Origin: Azospirillum endophyticum
GTDB taxonomy: Bacteria; Pseudomonadota; Alphaproteobacteria; Azospirillales; Azospirillaceae
DNA: 64,000 nucleotides
Assembly (NCBI RefSeq): GCF_016595245.1
Contig: NZ_JAENHM010000044.1
Location: forward strand, 248,001 to 312,000
Reading direction: 5' to 3'
The notes beneath the pieces were generated by a model. It was not told the origin of the DNA. It was given only the letters and a program-made list of their open reading frames with translations, and did no database searches. The position numbers and the translations under genes were made by a program. Shown piece by piece: positions 33,604-42,007 of the stretch. Positions within the stretch are counted from its first letter, which is position 1; every line of letters starts with the position of its first letter.

Positions 33604-33627
33604 TGACAGAATATGCGCTTTCTGTCA
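33604..33627. promoter_or_regulatory. Candidate operator of the second TetR gene
   Basis: TGACAGAA and TTCTGTCA form a perfect eight-base inverted repeat with an eight-base spacer, 11 bases upstream of the ATG at 33638. It overlaps TTGACA (33603-33608), a possible -35 box. Confidence 0.55.
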
Positions 33628-33637
33628 GAACGTCATC

Positions 33638-34204
33638 ATGCCAAGGCCGATGACAGATGACGATACCGCCAAGCGACGTGCGACGGTTCTCGCCGCCGCG
33701 CGCTGGTGCTTCCTGAATTTCGGCTTTATGAAAACGACTTTCGATGACATCGCCAAACGTGCCAACCTCTCGCGGACATTGCTCTATCGAGCTTTCCGCG
33801 ACAAAGAGGCGATTTTTCAGGCCGTCTTTGCAGATTGGCTCGTCTCGCGACACCCTACCGCAAAGCAGATAGCGGAGGGACCTGGCAGCCCCTGCGAACG
33901 CTTAATGGGCGTGTGCCGTCTCATGGCTCTTGACCCCTGGGTTGAGACGGTTGGCACGCCCATGGGCGGCGAGTTTCTGGATGTCTGTGCGCGGATCGAT
34001 CCTGAGAACGAGGCGCTCTACCGCAAGCTCGTCCATGAGTGCATTGCCGCCATCCTCGAAGATGACATGAGCGCCGAGGTTTTCCTGCTCGCGTTGGACG
34101 GGCTGTTTGCGGACCAGCCTTCACCGAAGGTGCTTGAGCAGCGGATACAACTCCTCGTCTCGCGCTTCACTCTTTTTTCATTCAAGGAAACCGTGCACGA
34201 ATGA
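33638..34204 (+). CDS. TetR-family transcriptional regulator coupled to an SDR gene
   Basis: A 188-residue TetR protein. The DNA-binding domain (VLAAARWCFLNFGFMKTTFDDIAKRANLSRTLLYRAFRDKEAIFQAVF, about 16-63) is well formed; the C-terminal ligand domain is helical. ATG 33638 is used because it lies just after the inverted-repeat operator; ATG 33650 is another option and a frame from 33533 is judged too long. It overlaps the SDR gene by four bases, so the regulator and its likely target enzyme are made together. Confidence 0.82.
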   Translation: MPRPMTDDDTAKRRATVLAAARWCFLNFGFMKTTFDDIAKRANLSRTLLYRAFRDKEAIFQAVFADWLVSRHPTAKQIAEGPGSPCERLMGVCRLMALDPWVETVGTPMGGEFLDVCARIDPENEALYRKLVHECIAAILEDDMSAEVFLLALDGLFADQPSPKVLEQRIQLLVSRFTLFSFKETVHE

Positions 34205-35076
34205 CAATGTCGCCTCACCCCGAAGAGTTGGCGATCGTCACAGGCGCATCCTCAGGCATCGGTGCCGCCACGGCCCGCGAACTGGCCCGGCTGGGATTTC
34301 ATGTCCTCGCAGGCGTTCGGCGCAACCAAGACGCCGATGCAATGCGGGAACCGGGTATCGAGCCGGTGATGCTCGATATCACCGATCCGAACCACATCCA
34401 AACGCTGGCGGATCGGGTTTACGGCGACCCGCGTGGCCGGGCGGTGCGAGCGCTGGTCAACAACGCCGGTATCCCGGTCAACGTCCCGGTCGAGGTCTAT
34501 CCGCTCGATGCCTGGCGGCGTCTGTTCGAGGTCAACCTCTTCGGTCACGTCGCCATGACCCAAGCCCTCCTGCCCGCCCTGGTCCGCAGCAAAGGGCGCG
34601 TGGTCAACATCAGCTCCGTGGGCGGCAAGGTCGCCATGGCCACCTACGGTCCCTACGCAGGCACAAAGTTCGCGCTCGAAGCGGTCAGCGACGCCTTGCG
34701 GCGCGAGATCGCCCCGTCCGGCGTCCGGGTGATCGTGGTCGAGCCGGGCGGCGTGCGCACGGACATGCTCGGGCGGGCAAGCACCATAGCGCGCGAGCTG
34801 GCCGCAACCATGACACCCGAACAAGGTCGACGCTACGACGGGTTGATGCACGCCGTCGCCGCGCAGACCGCTTCCGCTATCGAATGGAGCCAAACCGCGG
34901 AGGCCGTGGCCGAAGTCATCGCCAAGGCCGTGATGGCACGTAGCCCGCGTACGCGCTACACCGTCGGCCGGGATGCCGCGTTGGTCACCTTTCTGGCCCG
35001 CGTCCTGCCGGACTGGCTCCTCGATCGCATTGTCGCGACCGCATTGCGCCCTCACTTCCCGAAAGCAGGCGCATGA
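34201..35076 (+). CDS. Short-chain dehydrogenase/reductase
   Basis: A 291-residue SDR enzyme. The cofactor loop TGASSGIG is at about 15-22, NNAG at about 89-92, and the catalytic Ser-Tyr-Lys is seen in NISSVGGKVAMATYGPYAGTKFALE, where Tyr is followed by the Lys four residues on. It oxidises or reduces an alcohol/ketone with NAD(P)(H); the substrate is unknown. It overlaps both the TetR gene upstream (ATGA, 34201-34204) and the start of the broken third gene (ATGA, 35073-35076), so this was once a three-gene, translationally coupled operon. Confidence 0.88.
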   Translation: MTMSPHPEELAIVTGASSGIGAATARELARLGFHVLAGVRRNQDADAMREPGIEPVMLDITDPNHIQTLADRVYGDPRGRAVRALVNNAGIPVNVPVEVYPLDAWRRLFEVNLFGHVAMTQALLPALVRSKGRVVNISSVGGKVAMATYGPYAGTKFALEAVSDALRREIAPSGVRVIVVEPGGVRTDMLGRASTIARELAATMTPEQGRRYDGLMHAVAAQTASAIEWSQTAEAVAEVIAKAVMARSPRTRYTVGRDAALVTFLARVLPDWLLDRIVATALRPHFPKAGA

Positions 35077-35425
35077 ATTCTCAAGACATGCGCTTGCTCC
35101 TCCTCGGCGCAACCAGCCTTATCGGGACGTCCGTGCCGGACCTTGCCGTTGTCGACCCTATGCAGGTTTTCCGAACTCCGCCCACACATGGGTAGGCTCG
35201 AAAAACCTGCAAAACCATAGAGTCCGCAGGTTTCTCCAGGCGTCCCCCAAATTGCTTGCACCACAGGTGGATTTCACCGCCCTTCCATCTGCTTCCTGGT
35301 GGCGGGTCGAAGCGGCCATCTGCGCGCTCGGCCCGTCGCTGATGGCACCCCCTTCGCGCGAGGCGTCTCGGCGGGTCGATCAGGGCTATGTGCCGGCGGC
35401 GCAGCCTGAGCAAACAGGCTCATAA
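35073..35425 (+). pseudogene. Decayed NAD(P)H-binding Rossmann-fold gene, third gene of the TetR-SDR operon
   Basis: ATG 35073 overlaps the SDR stop. The first frame reads MRLLLLGATSLIGTSV and DLAVVDP, the start of an NAD(P)H-binding protein of about 215 residues, then stops at 35193-35195 after 40 codons. About 50 bases later a second frame reads SPKLLAPQVDFTALPSASWW, RVEAAICALG and REASRRVDQGY, the following part of the same family (usual form ..WWRVDAVICTLGTT..REAFRRVDHDY..), then stops at 35423-35425. Between the parts are copies of GCAGGTTT (35162-35170, 35226-35233) and its complement (35202-35210). The C-terminal half is missing. The family assignment is from pattern memory. Confidence 0.7.
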
Positions 35426-35550
35426 CTCTCGATTCTGAACGTGAGCATTGAAGACGGCACCGGTGGGGAGCCCCGGCTGCTGGCGGCGGCCGATCATATC
35501 CTCGTTCGGGAGGCTTCCACGGTTGCGCGGCAGTCCGGGACGAGTGTTGC

Positions 35551-36666
35551 TCACTCCATCATCGCGCCCAGCCGGCGCCCGTAGGCGGCGACAGCCGCGC
35601 CGACAGGGTGGCGCTCTTCATTGTAGGCTTGCAGGGCGGCTTCGATGCCCTGGTGAGCCGACAGCTGCCGGGCGAGCGCCATCGCGTCCCCCGCCGCCTT
35701 GGCAACCCCCATCGCCGTATGGGGACGGACCACGAAGGCGGCATCCCCCAGCAGGGCCACCCGGCCGCGCGTCATGGCCGGAACTTCGTAATCGAAGATG
35801 GCCTGCAGGAAGGGCCGCGGCTCTGCCGCGACGGCAGCCGCGAAGGGGGGCGGCAACCGGTCCGCCGCATCCTGCCGCAGCCTTGCGGCCAGTTCCTCCG
35901 GTACCTGTCCCGGTGCCAGCGAATGGGGGTGCAGCCGTCCCTCGGCGTCGGTCAGCAGCGCCGGCAGCTCGTCCGCCTCCACCCGCCTGTACCAGACCCA
36001 GTTGTAGCGGCGCGCCCCGACCGCGGTCTCCGCCGCCGGACCGGTGACCAGATAACCCAGCGTGTGCGATTGCGGCATGTCGTAGAAGGCGAAGCGGTCG
36101 AGCAGGATGGCGGACTCCGCCGGCAGTTCGCGTTCTGGCACCAGCCCGCGCCAGGCGACATAGCCGGCATAGTCGTTGGCAGAGTGCTTCCCCACCACCG
36201 CGCAGCGGACGATGGAGCCCAGCCCGTCGGCGCCGATGACCAGATCGGCCTCCTCCCGGCTGCCGTCGTCGAATTGCAGGCTGGTGGATGCGGGGCCCTG
36301 CTCGACCGCCAGGACGGCGCGTCCCAGGGCGTAGGCGTCGTCCGGCACCTTGCTCCGCATCGTGGCGTACAGATGGTCCCAGGAGATCTGCATCTGCGGC
36401 GTCGCCTGCCGCTGCCGGATTTCGCCGGCGCGGTCGAGGAAGATGCGCTCGCGGGCGACGACGCCGACCTGGGCCACATGCTCGCAGCCCACCGCGCGCA
36501 GCAGGGCGAACAGGTCGCGCTGCCCGACCAGCCCGGCGCCCCGGCCGGCCAGCCCGCCGCGGGAGCGTTCGTACAGGCGGACGTCCTGCCCGTCCTGCCG
36601 CAGCAGGGCGGCGGCGAACAGGCCGCCGACGGAACCGCCGACGATCCTCACACGCAAAGGCTTCAT
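35551..36666 (-). CDS. FAD-dependent aromatic monooxygenase (2,6-dihydroxypyridine hydroxylase-like)
   Basis: A 371-residue single-component flavin hydroxylase. The FAD loop is RVRIVGGSVGGLFAAALLR (about 4-22), the second motif VIGADGLGSIVR and the third LLGDAAFVVRPHTAMGVAKAAGDA. The segment YAGYVAWRGLVPE and the YNWVWYR strand resemble 2,6-dihydroxypyridine 3-hydroxylases of nicotine breakdown more than the nicotinate-type NicC. It would hydroxylate a hydroxylated N-heterocycle with O2 and NAD(P)H. Start 36666 follows GTG-ATG and puts the FAD motif at the usual place. It is last in the minus-strand operon after the molybdenum hydroxylase (13-base gap), fitting the second hydroxylation of a pathway. 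Confidence 0.85.
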   Translation of the reverse strand: MKPLRVRIVGGSVGGLFAAALLRQDGQDVRLYERSRGGLAGRGAGLVGQRDLFALLRAVGCEHVAQVGVVARERIFLDRAGEIRQRQATPQMQISWDHLYATMRSKVPDDAYALGRAVLAVEQGPASTSLQFDDGSREEADLVIGADGLGSIVRCAVVGKHSANDYAGYVAWRGLVPERELPAESAILLDRFAFYDMPQSHTLGYLVTGPAAETAVGARRYNWVWYRRVEADELPALLTDAEGRLHPHSLAPGQVPEELAARLRQDAADRLPPPFAAAVAAEPRPFLQAIFDYEVPAMTRGRVALLGDAAFVVRPHTAMGVAKAAGDAMALARQLSAHQGIEAALQAYNEERHPVGAAVAAYGRRLGAMME

Positions 36667-36679
36667 GACCCTTTCCCCC

Positions 36680-38950
36680 TTATACCGGCCCGATCGCGGC
36701 CTTGAGCCGGTCCGGGCTGAGCGGCATGTCGCGCAGGCGCACGCCGGTGGCGTCGGCGATGGCATTCGCCAGGGCGGCGGCCGTCGGTCCCTGCCCGGCC
36801 TCGGCGGTGCCGAGGAAGGGCGCGCCAGGGCGGTCCATCACCACCACCTCGACCGATCCCGGCACATCGTCGAAGCGCAGGATCGGATAGCTGCTCCAAT
36901 CGAAGCTGGCACGGCGGTCGGCGACGAAGCGCACCGCTTCCCGGCTGGTCCAGCTGAGCGACTGCACCAGGGCGCCCTCGATCTGGTTGCGCACGCCGTC
37001 GGGGTTGGCGGGCTGGCCGCAATCCACTGCGGCGACCGCCCGGCGGACCAGCGTGCGGCCGGTCTCGCGGTCGACCTCCACCTCCATCGCCACCGCGCAG
37101 TAGGCGCCCAGATTCTTGTAGCGGGCGAAGGCCATGCCGCAGCCGCGCCGGCCGTCGCCCCTGGGGCGTTTCGCCCAGCCGAAACGGTCGGCGGCCGCCT
37201 GCATGACCTCGCGCGCCCGCTCATCCCGCATATGGTCGAGGCGGATCGCCAGCGGATCGATCCCCGCCGCGGTGGCCAGTTCGTCCAGCATGCTCTCGAT
37301 GGAGAAGACGTTCAGATGCGCGCCCAGCGAGCGCAGGGCGGAGACGCGTGCCGGCATGTCCTTGAGGAAATGATAGACGACATGGGTGTTGGCGAAGTTG
37401 TAGAGGGGGTTGGAGTTGCGGCTGCCGTCGCCCTCCGGCATCGGGATCGGCTTGCCTTCGGGGACGGGGAAGGGCGGGTCGGCCTCGTTGCCGGCCAGCA
37501 CGCCGCCGGCCCCGACCGGGCGGTTGTTGTGCGGGTTGCTCCAGACCGCATGGGTCCACGACACGATGCGGTTGTCGGCGCCCAGTGCCGCCTCCAGCTC
37601 GGTCATCATGCCGGGGCCGAGCGGCTCCCAGCCGAACTCCTGCTCGCGCATCCATTGCAGGCGGATCGGCCGGCCGGGCACGGCCTTGGCGATCACCGCC
37701 GCGTCGGCCGCCACGTCGTCGGCGCCGTTCTGGCCGTAGCAGCCAGCGCCCTCGGCATGGATGGCGTGGACCTTCTCCGGTGGCAGGCCGAGCAGTTCCA
37801 CGACCACGCGGCGGACATCGAAAGTGCCCTGGCTGTGGGTCCAGACCGTCATCGTCCCGTCCAGATACTGGGCGATGGCGCAGGACGGACCGATGGAGCC
37901 GTGGCTGATCCAGGGGCGGGTGTAGCGCGCCTTGACGGTGCAGACCGCCGGTCCCGCCGGCTCGCTGGTGTCCATGATCGCGATGTCGCGCGCCGGCAGC
38001 GCTTTCAGCGTCGTGGCCACGGCATCGCCGGCGCCGTCCGCCGGCAGGGGCGGCTGTGGGGCACGTTCGTAAGCCGCGCGCTGCAGATGGCGCATCGCCT
38101 GGATCGCCGACCATTGCCGCTCCGCCACCACCGCCAGGAAGCCGCCCTGCCGGACGATCTTCACCACGCCCGGCATGCGGGCGACGGTGTCGAGGTCGGG
38201 CGATTTCAGGCTTGTACCGACGCTGGGGCCGCGGACGACGCGGGCGTGCAGCATGCCGGGCAGGCGCATGTCGTGCAGATAGGCGGCACCACCGGTCAGC
38301 TTCGCCGGGATGTCGACCCGCGGCAGCTCCCGCCCCAGCGTGCGGTAGTCGGACGGCCTGCGGAGCGGCGCGTCGGGCACCGCCTGCACATGCAGAGACA
38401 GCCGCGCCGCGACATCGCCGTAGGAAAGCGTCCGGCCATCCGGCGCGCGCAGCCTGCCGTCGCCGCCGGTGGTCACCTGTTCGGCGGGCACGCCCCAGTC
38501 GCGCGCCGCTTCGGCGGCCAGCAGCATGCGGACATTGGCGGCGGCGTTCTGGATCGCCGTGCCGCTGTCCTGCATGGAGTGGCTGCCGGCGGTCAACCCC
38601 TCGTCCGGCGTGCGTTCGGTGTCGGCGGTGACCAGGGTGACGACGGCGGGCGGGATGTCCAGTTCCTCCGCGGCGACCTGGATCAGCGCGGTGCGGATGC
38701 CCTGGCCCAGTTCCACCTTGCCGGTGAAGACGGTGACCCGGCCATCGGCGTCGATGCGGATCCAGGCATCGAGCCAGGGCGTCGATTTCAGGCTGCCCTT
38801 CAGGTCGGGCGCCACCACGGTGGGGCCGGCACCGCCCTCGCCTCCACCGGCAAGCTGGGCGAAGGCTTTAGGCGCAAGCGCGAAGGAGACCACCAGGGCG
38901 CCACCGGTCAGGAAGCTGCGGCGGGAGAGCATCGACGGGACCGGGTTCAT
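36680..38950 (-). CDS. Molybdopterin-binding subunit of an isoquinoline/nicotinate-type hydroxylase
   Basis: A 756-residue large subunit of a xanthine-oxidase-family hydroxylase. A twin-arginine signal (LSRRSFLTGGALVVSFALAP, about 8-27) means Tat export with the cofactor in place. Two domains follow, as in the isoquinoline 1-oxidoreductase beta subunit: VTVFTGKVELGQGIRTALIQVAAEEL near the front, and the molybdenum-site Glu in GTAEAGQGPTAAALANAI near the end. It hydroxylates a carbon next to a ring nitrogen using water and passes electrons to the 2Fe-2S subunit and cytochrome encoded upstream. It overlaps the 2Fe-2S gene by four bases. The exact substrate (isoquinoline, nicotinate, other) is not readable. 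Confidence 0.88.
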   Translation of the reverse strand: MNPVPSMLSRRSFLTGGALVVSFALAPKAFAQLAGGGEGGAGPTVVAPDLKGSLKSTPWLDAWIRIDADGRVTVFTGKVELGQGIRTALIQVAAEELDIPPAVVTLVTADTERTPDEGLTAGSHSMQDSGTAIQNAAANVRMLLAAEAARDWGVPAEQVTTGGDGRLRAPDGRTLSYGDVAARLSLHVQAVPDAPLRRPSDYRTLGRELPRVDIPAKLTGGAAYLHDMRLPGMLHARVVRGPSVGTSLKSPDLDTVARMPGVVKIVRQGGFLAVVAERQWSAIQAMRHLQRAAYERAPQPPLPADGAGDAVATTLKALPARDIAIMDTSEPAGPAVCTVKARYTRPWISHGSIGPSCAIAQYLDGTMTVWTHSQGTFDVRRVVVELLGLPPEKVHAIHAEGAGCYGQNGADDVAADAAVIAKAVPGRPIRLQWMREQEFGWEPLGPGMMTELEAALGADNRIVSWTHAVWSNPHNNRPVGAGGVLAGNEADPPFPVPEGKPIPMPEGDGSRNSNPLYNFANTHVVYHFLKDMPARVSALRSLGAHLNVFSIESMLDELATAAGIDPLAIRLDHMRDERAREVMQAAADRFGWAKRPRGDGRRGCGMAFARYKNLGAYCAVAMEVEVDRETGRTLVRRAVAAVDCGQPANPDGVRNQIEGALVQSLSWTSREAVRFVADRRASFDWSSYPILRFDDVPGSVEVVVMDRPGAPFLGTAEAGQGPTAAALANAIADATGVRLRDMPLSPDRLKAAIGPV

Positions 38951-39438
38951 GGCCGCACCTCCTGCGCCGACTGGGTGCCCTTGCGCAGGGCGACGGCGCG
39001 GCGGACGGCGCGCAGGATGCGCATGTGGGTGCCGCAACGGCAGAGGTTGGTCTGCATATGGGCGCGGATCTGCGCGTCGTCGGGGTCGGGGTTCCGGTCC
39101 AGCAGCGCCTGGGCCCGCATGATCATCCCGGCGATGCAGTAGCCGCACTGGGCGGCCTGTTCCTTTTCGAAGGCCTGCTGCAACAGGCCGGGCGCCCCGG
39201 CGCTGCCCAACCCCTCCACCGTGCGGATGCGGCGGCCGGCGACGGCGCCGACCGGCGTCAGGCAGGAGAAGGCGGGCTTGCCGTCGATCTGCACGGTGCA
39301 GGCGCCGCACTGGCCGAGCCCGCAGCCATATTTCGCCCCGTTCAGCTCCAGATCGTCGCGCAGCACATAGAGCAATGGCGTGGAAGGGTCGACGTCCAGC
39401 GCATGGTCGGCGCCGTTGACGGTGATGGTGACGCTCAT
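38947..39438 (-). CDS. [2Fe-2S] subunit of the molybdenum hydroxylase
   Basis: A 163-residue two-cluster iron-sulfur subunit. The N-terminal plant-type cluster cysteines are in GCGLGQCGACTVQIDG with a fourth Cys in AFSCLTPVG; the C-terminal cluster has CGYCIAGM and CRCGTHMRIL. It carries electrons from the molybdenum site to the cytochrome c encoded by the previous gene, as in NicA/IorA systems. ATG 39438 starts inside the end of the cytochrome gene and its stop overlaps the next start, so the three are translationally coupled. Confidence 0.92.
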   Translation of the reverse strand: MSVTITVNGADHALDVDPSTPLLYVLRDDLELNGAKYGCGLGQCGACTVQIDGKPAFSCLTPVGAVAGRRIRTVEGLGSAGAPGLLQQAFEKEQAAQCGYCIAGMIMRAQALLDRNPDPDDAQIRAHMQTNLCRCGTHMRILRAVRRAVALRKGTQSAQEVRP

Positions 39439-40739
39439 GGCTGGGAGTCCTCCTTGCGCACGGTGGCGGCAGCGGTTTCCAGCGAGGTCCAGGCCGGGAG
39501 GTCGCTGAAGCGGGACCGCAGATAGGCGGCGAGATCGGCGACCTGGGCGTCGGTCAGGCTGGCGGCGAAGGGCGGCATCGCCGGACCGGCCGGACCGGTG
39601 GGCGCATGGATACCTTGCAGGATGGCGCGGATCGTATTGTCCGGCTGGTCGAGCCGCAGGGCGGTCACCGTCGACAGGCCGGGGCGGCCCTGGGTCATCA
39701 TCGGCGCGCCGCCGTCGTGGCAGCCGGCGCAGGCCCCGGCGAACAGGGCGGCACCGCCCGGATTCGTCTTGGCGGCCTCCGCCGGACGGTCGGCCATGGC
39801 AGGCGCTTTCGCCGCCCGATCCGCCGACAGCGAGGCGATATAGCTGGCGATAGCGCGGACATCGGCTTCCGGAGCGCGCGACAAGCCATGCACCACCGGT
39901 CCCATCGGCCCGGCGGCGGCGCCATGATGTCCGTCCACCCCGGTGCGCAGGTAGGTGAAGAGGCTTTCTTTCGTCCAGGTCACAGCCGCCGGGCTGGAGC
40001 CGTTCAGCGCCGGCGCCACCCAGCCCTCGGCCAAGCCGCCGGAATAGGCACTGGCGCCCGTCTCCTCGGCCCCAGCAAGGTTGCGCGGACTGTGGCAACT
40101 GCTGCAATGGCCAAGTCCCTCGGCCAGATAGGCGCCGCGGTTCCATTCCGAATCGCGGTCCGGCCTCGGGGTGAACTCCTCCTGATGCAGGAACAGCAGC
40201 TTCCAGCCGGCCAGCAGCGGACGGAAGCCCAGCGGGAAGATCAGGTCGTTCTCCCTGGCCGGCGCGGTGGCTGCCGGGCGGGTCATCAGGAAGGCGTAGA
40301 TGGCGTCCAGGTCGCCGTCATGCACTTGGCGGTAATGGTCGTAGGGCAATGCCGGATACAGATGGCTGCCGTCGCGCGACACCCCGTCGCGCATGGCCCG
40401 CTTGAAGGCCTCCTTCGACCAGCCGCCGATTCCGGTCTCCGGGTCGGGCGTGATGTTGGTGGAATAGAGCGTCCCGAACGGCGTCGCCAACGCCCGGCCG
40501 CCGGCATAGGGAACACCCCCGTCGGCGGTGTGGCAGACGATGCAGTCGCCGATGGTGGCCAGTGCCGCGCCGCGGGTCAGCATCTCCGCCGGGAAGGCGT
40601 CGGGCTTGGGCGGGGGACTGGCGGGCAGGCCGCTGCGGTGGGCAAAGCCCAGGATCGCGCCGACGCCGACAAGGCAGGCCAGGGCGCCGCCGGCCGCCCA
40701 TCTGCCCACCGTCCGGCCGGTCCATCGGGTTCGTTTCAT
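39435..40739 (-). CDS. Three-heme membrane-anchored cytochrome c (electron acceptor of the hydroxylase)
   Basis: A 434-residue protein with an N-terminal membrane anchor (GGALACLVGVGAILGFA, about 17-33) and three CxxCH heme sites: CIVCH, CSSCH and CAGCH, in three cytochrome c domains, as in alcohol/gluconate dehydrogenase cytochrome subunits and the NicB C-terminal part. It takes electrons from the 2Fe-2S subunit in the periplasm to quinone or oxidase. It is the first gene of the operon; the start is preceded by a 143-base gap with a terminator of the upstream lactonase-like gene. Confidence 0.9.
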   Translation of the reverse strand: MKRTRWTGRTVGRWAAGGALACLVGVGAILGFAHRSGLPASPPPKPDAFPAEMLTRGAALATIGDCIVCHTADGGVPYAGGRALATPFGTLYSTNITPDPETGIGGWSKEAFKRAMRDGVSRDGSHLYPALPYDHYRQVHDGDLDAIYAFLMTRPAATAPARENDLIFPLGFRPLLAGWKLLFLHQEEFTPRPDRDSEWNRGAYLAEGLGHCSSCHSPRNLAGAEETGASAYSGGLAEGWVAPALNGSSPAAVTWTKESLFTYLRTGVDGHHGAAAGPMGPVVHGLSRAPEADVRAIASYIASLSADRAAKAPAMADRPAEAAKTNPGGAALFAGACAGCHDGGAPMMTQGRPGLSTVTALRLDQPDNTIRAILQGIHAPTGPAGPAMPPFAASLTDAQVADLAAYLRSRFSDLPAWTSLETAAATVRKEDSQP

Positions 40740-40832
40740 GCTGCACCTCCTCTGGTCCGTCGGAAGGCCCCGCGGGGCGGGCGGATAAGTCCAGGGAGGG
40801 TGCCGGAAATCCCGGCCTCACTATTGAAGATT

Positions 40833-40865
40833 GAAAGCGGGATTTTTTGAACAAAACCCGCTTTC
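40833..40865 (-). terminator. Terminator after the secreted metallo-beta-lactamase-fold gene
   Basis: GAAAGCGGG and CCCGCTTTC pair perfectly around a 15-base loop rich in T and A. It lies 18 bases past the stop of the minus-strand hydrolase gene, whose transcript then runs into TTTCAATCTTC. Confidence 0.6.
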
Positions 40866-40882
40866 GCTGCCTTGAGGGCGCC

Positions 40883-41872
40883 TCAGCGCGTCGCCGGAGC
40901 CAGGACCGTGGTGTAGTTTGCCGGCAGCCAGCTGTAGCCGCCGTCGTCGCGCCGGATATGGCCGATGCCGGGGAAGGAGATGTGCGCGGCGGCGATCCAC
41001 TCGCCGTTCTTCGCCGCTTCCGCGAACAGCCGTTCGCGCTGCCGTTCCGCCGACGCCGCGTCGCTGTCGTATTTCACCGTGGCGTCCGGCTTGGGGAACT
41101 GGATGGCGGCGACATGGACGATGTCGCCCCAGGCCAGCAGGGTCTCCCCCTCGCTGCGGATGCGGTAGATGGTGTGCCCCGGCGTGTGGCCGGGGCCGGG
41201 GATGGCGCCGATTTCCGGCAGCAGCTGCGCCTCGCCGTCGAAGGGCTTCAGCCGGCCCGCCGCGACATAGGCGCGGAGCGAAGCGATGGCCCCGTCGAAC
41301 ATCGGTCCCAGATAGTCGGGCACCTTGGCCCTGTTCTTCGGGTCGAGCCAGAAATCGCTGTCGCGCCGGTCGACGCGGATGACCGCGTTGGGGAAGGCCA
41401 TGGCGCCGCCGGCGTCGACGCCGCCGACATGGTCGCGGTGCAGGTGCGTCAGCAGGATTTCGTCCACCTGTTCCGGCGCATAGCCGGACGCCCGCAGATT
41501 GCCCATCAGATGGCCGCCGTCCTTGCCGTACAGGACCCCGGCCCCGCTATCGATCAGCACCAGCCGGTCGCCGGTGTTGACCAGGAACGCATTGATCGAC
41601 CCCTCGACCGGGGCATGGAGGTCGGAGCGCTCCAGCAGCGCGTCGGCGCCAGCCGTGCCGATGCCCTGCATCACTTCGTGGACGGGAAAGGGATGGGTGC
41701 CGTCCAGCAGGGCGGTGATCTCGATCCTGCCCAGCATCATCCGGTAGAAGCCCGGCGCCTGGGTGCGCTGCTGCGGCGCGGCCGCCTCGGCCGGCCCGGC
41801 CGGGATCGCCAAGCCACCGAGCGCCGGAACCAGGGCCAGCGCCAGCAGGGCCGGGTAGAAATGCCGCTTCAT
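40883..41872 (-). CDS. Secreted metallo-beta-lactamase-fold hydrolase
   Basis: A 329-residue MBL-fold protein with a Sec signal (MKRHFYPALLALALVPALGGLAIPAGPAEA, cut near 31). The zinc motif is LTHLHRDHVGG (about 138-148), followed by GPGHTPGHTIYRI and GDIVHVAAIQFP with further ligands. Homologues are annotated as lactonases or alkylphosphate-type hydrolases; the substrate is not clear. It is periplasmic, alone on the minus strand upstream of the hydroxylase operon, and ends before a terminator. Confidence 0.8.
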   Translation of the reverse strand: MKRHFYPALLALALVPALGGLAIPAGPAEAAAPQQRTQAPGFYRMMLGRIEITALLDGTHPFPVHEVMQGIGTAGADALLERSDLHAPVEGSINAFLVNTGDRLVLIDSGAGVLYGKDGGHLMGNLRASGYAPEQVDEILLTHLHRDHVGGVDAGGAMAFPNAVIRVDRRDSDFWLDPKNRAKVPDYLGPMFDGAIASLRAYVAAGRLKPFDGEAQLLPEIGAIPGPGHTPGHTIYRIRSEGETLLAWGDIVHVAAIQFPKPDATVKYDSDAASAERQRERLFAEAAKNGEWIAAAHISFPGIGHIRRDDGGYSWLPANYTTVLAPATR

Positions 41873-42007
41873 CGCGTCGCCTCATCGGATTCTTGCAGGA
41901 TACCGTCGAGGCATACGTCATCGGCGATGGTGGTTCTTGAAGGAAGACGGCGGTTCTTGACGGTTCCCAGCATCACAGGCCAGGCAACACACGGAAACCC
42001 GTCCGCC

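Noticed and set aside
35440..35550. Possible TetR N-terminal remnant (RLLAAADHILVREAS)
   Set aside because: Too short and without a helix-turn-helix; runs straight into the end of the opposite gene.
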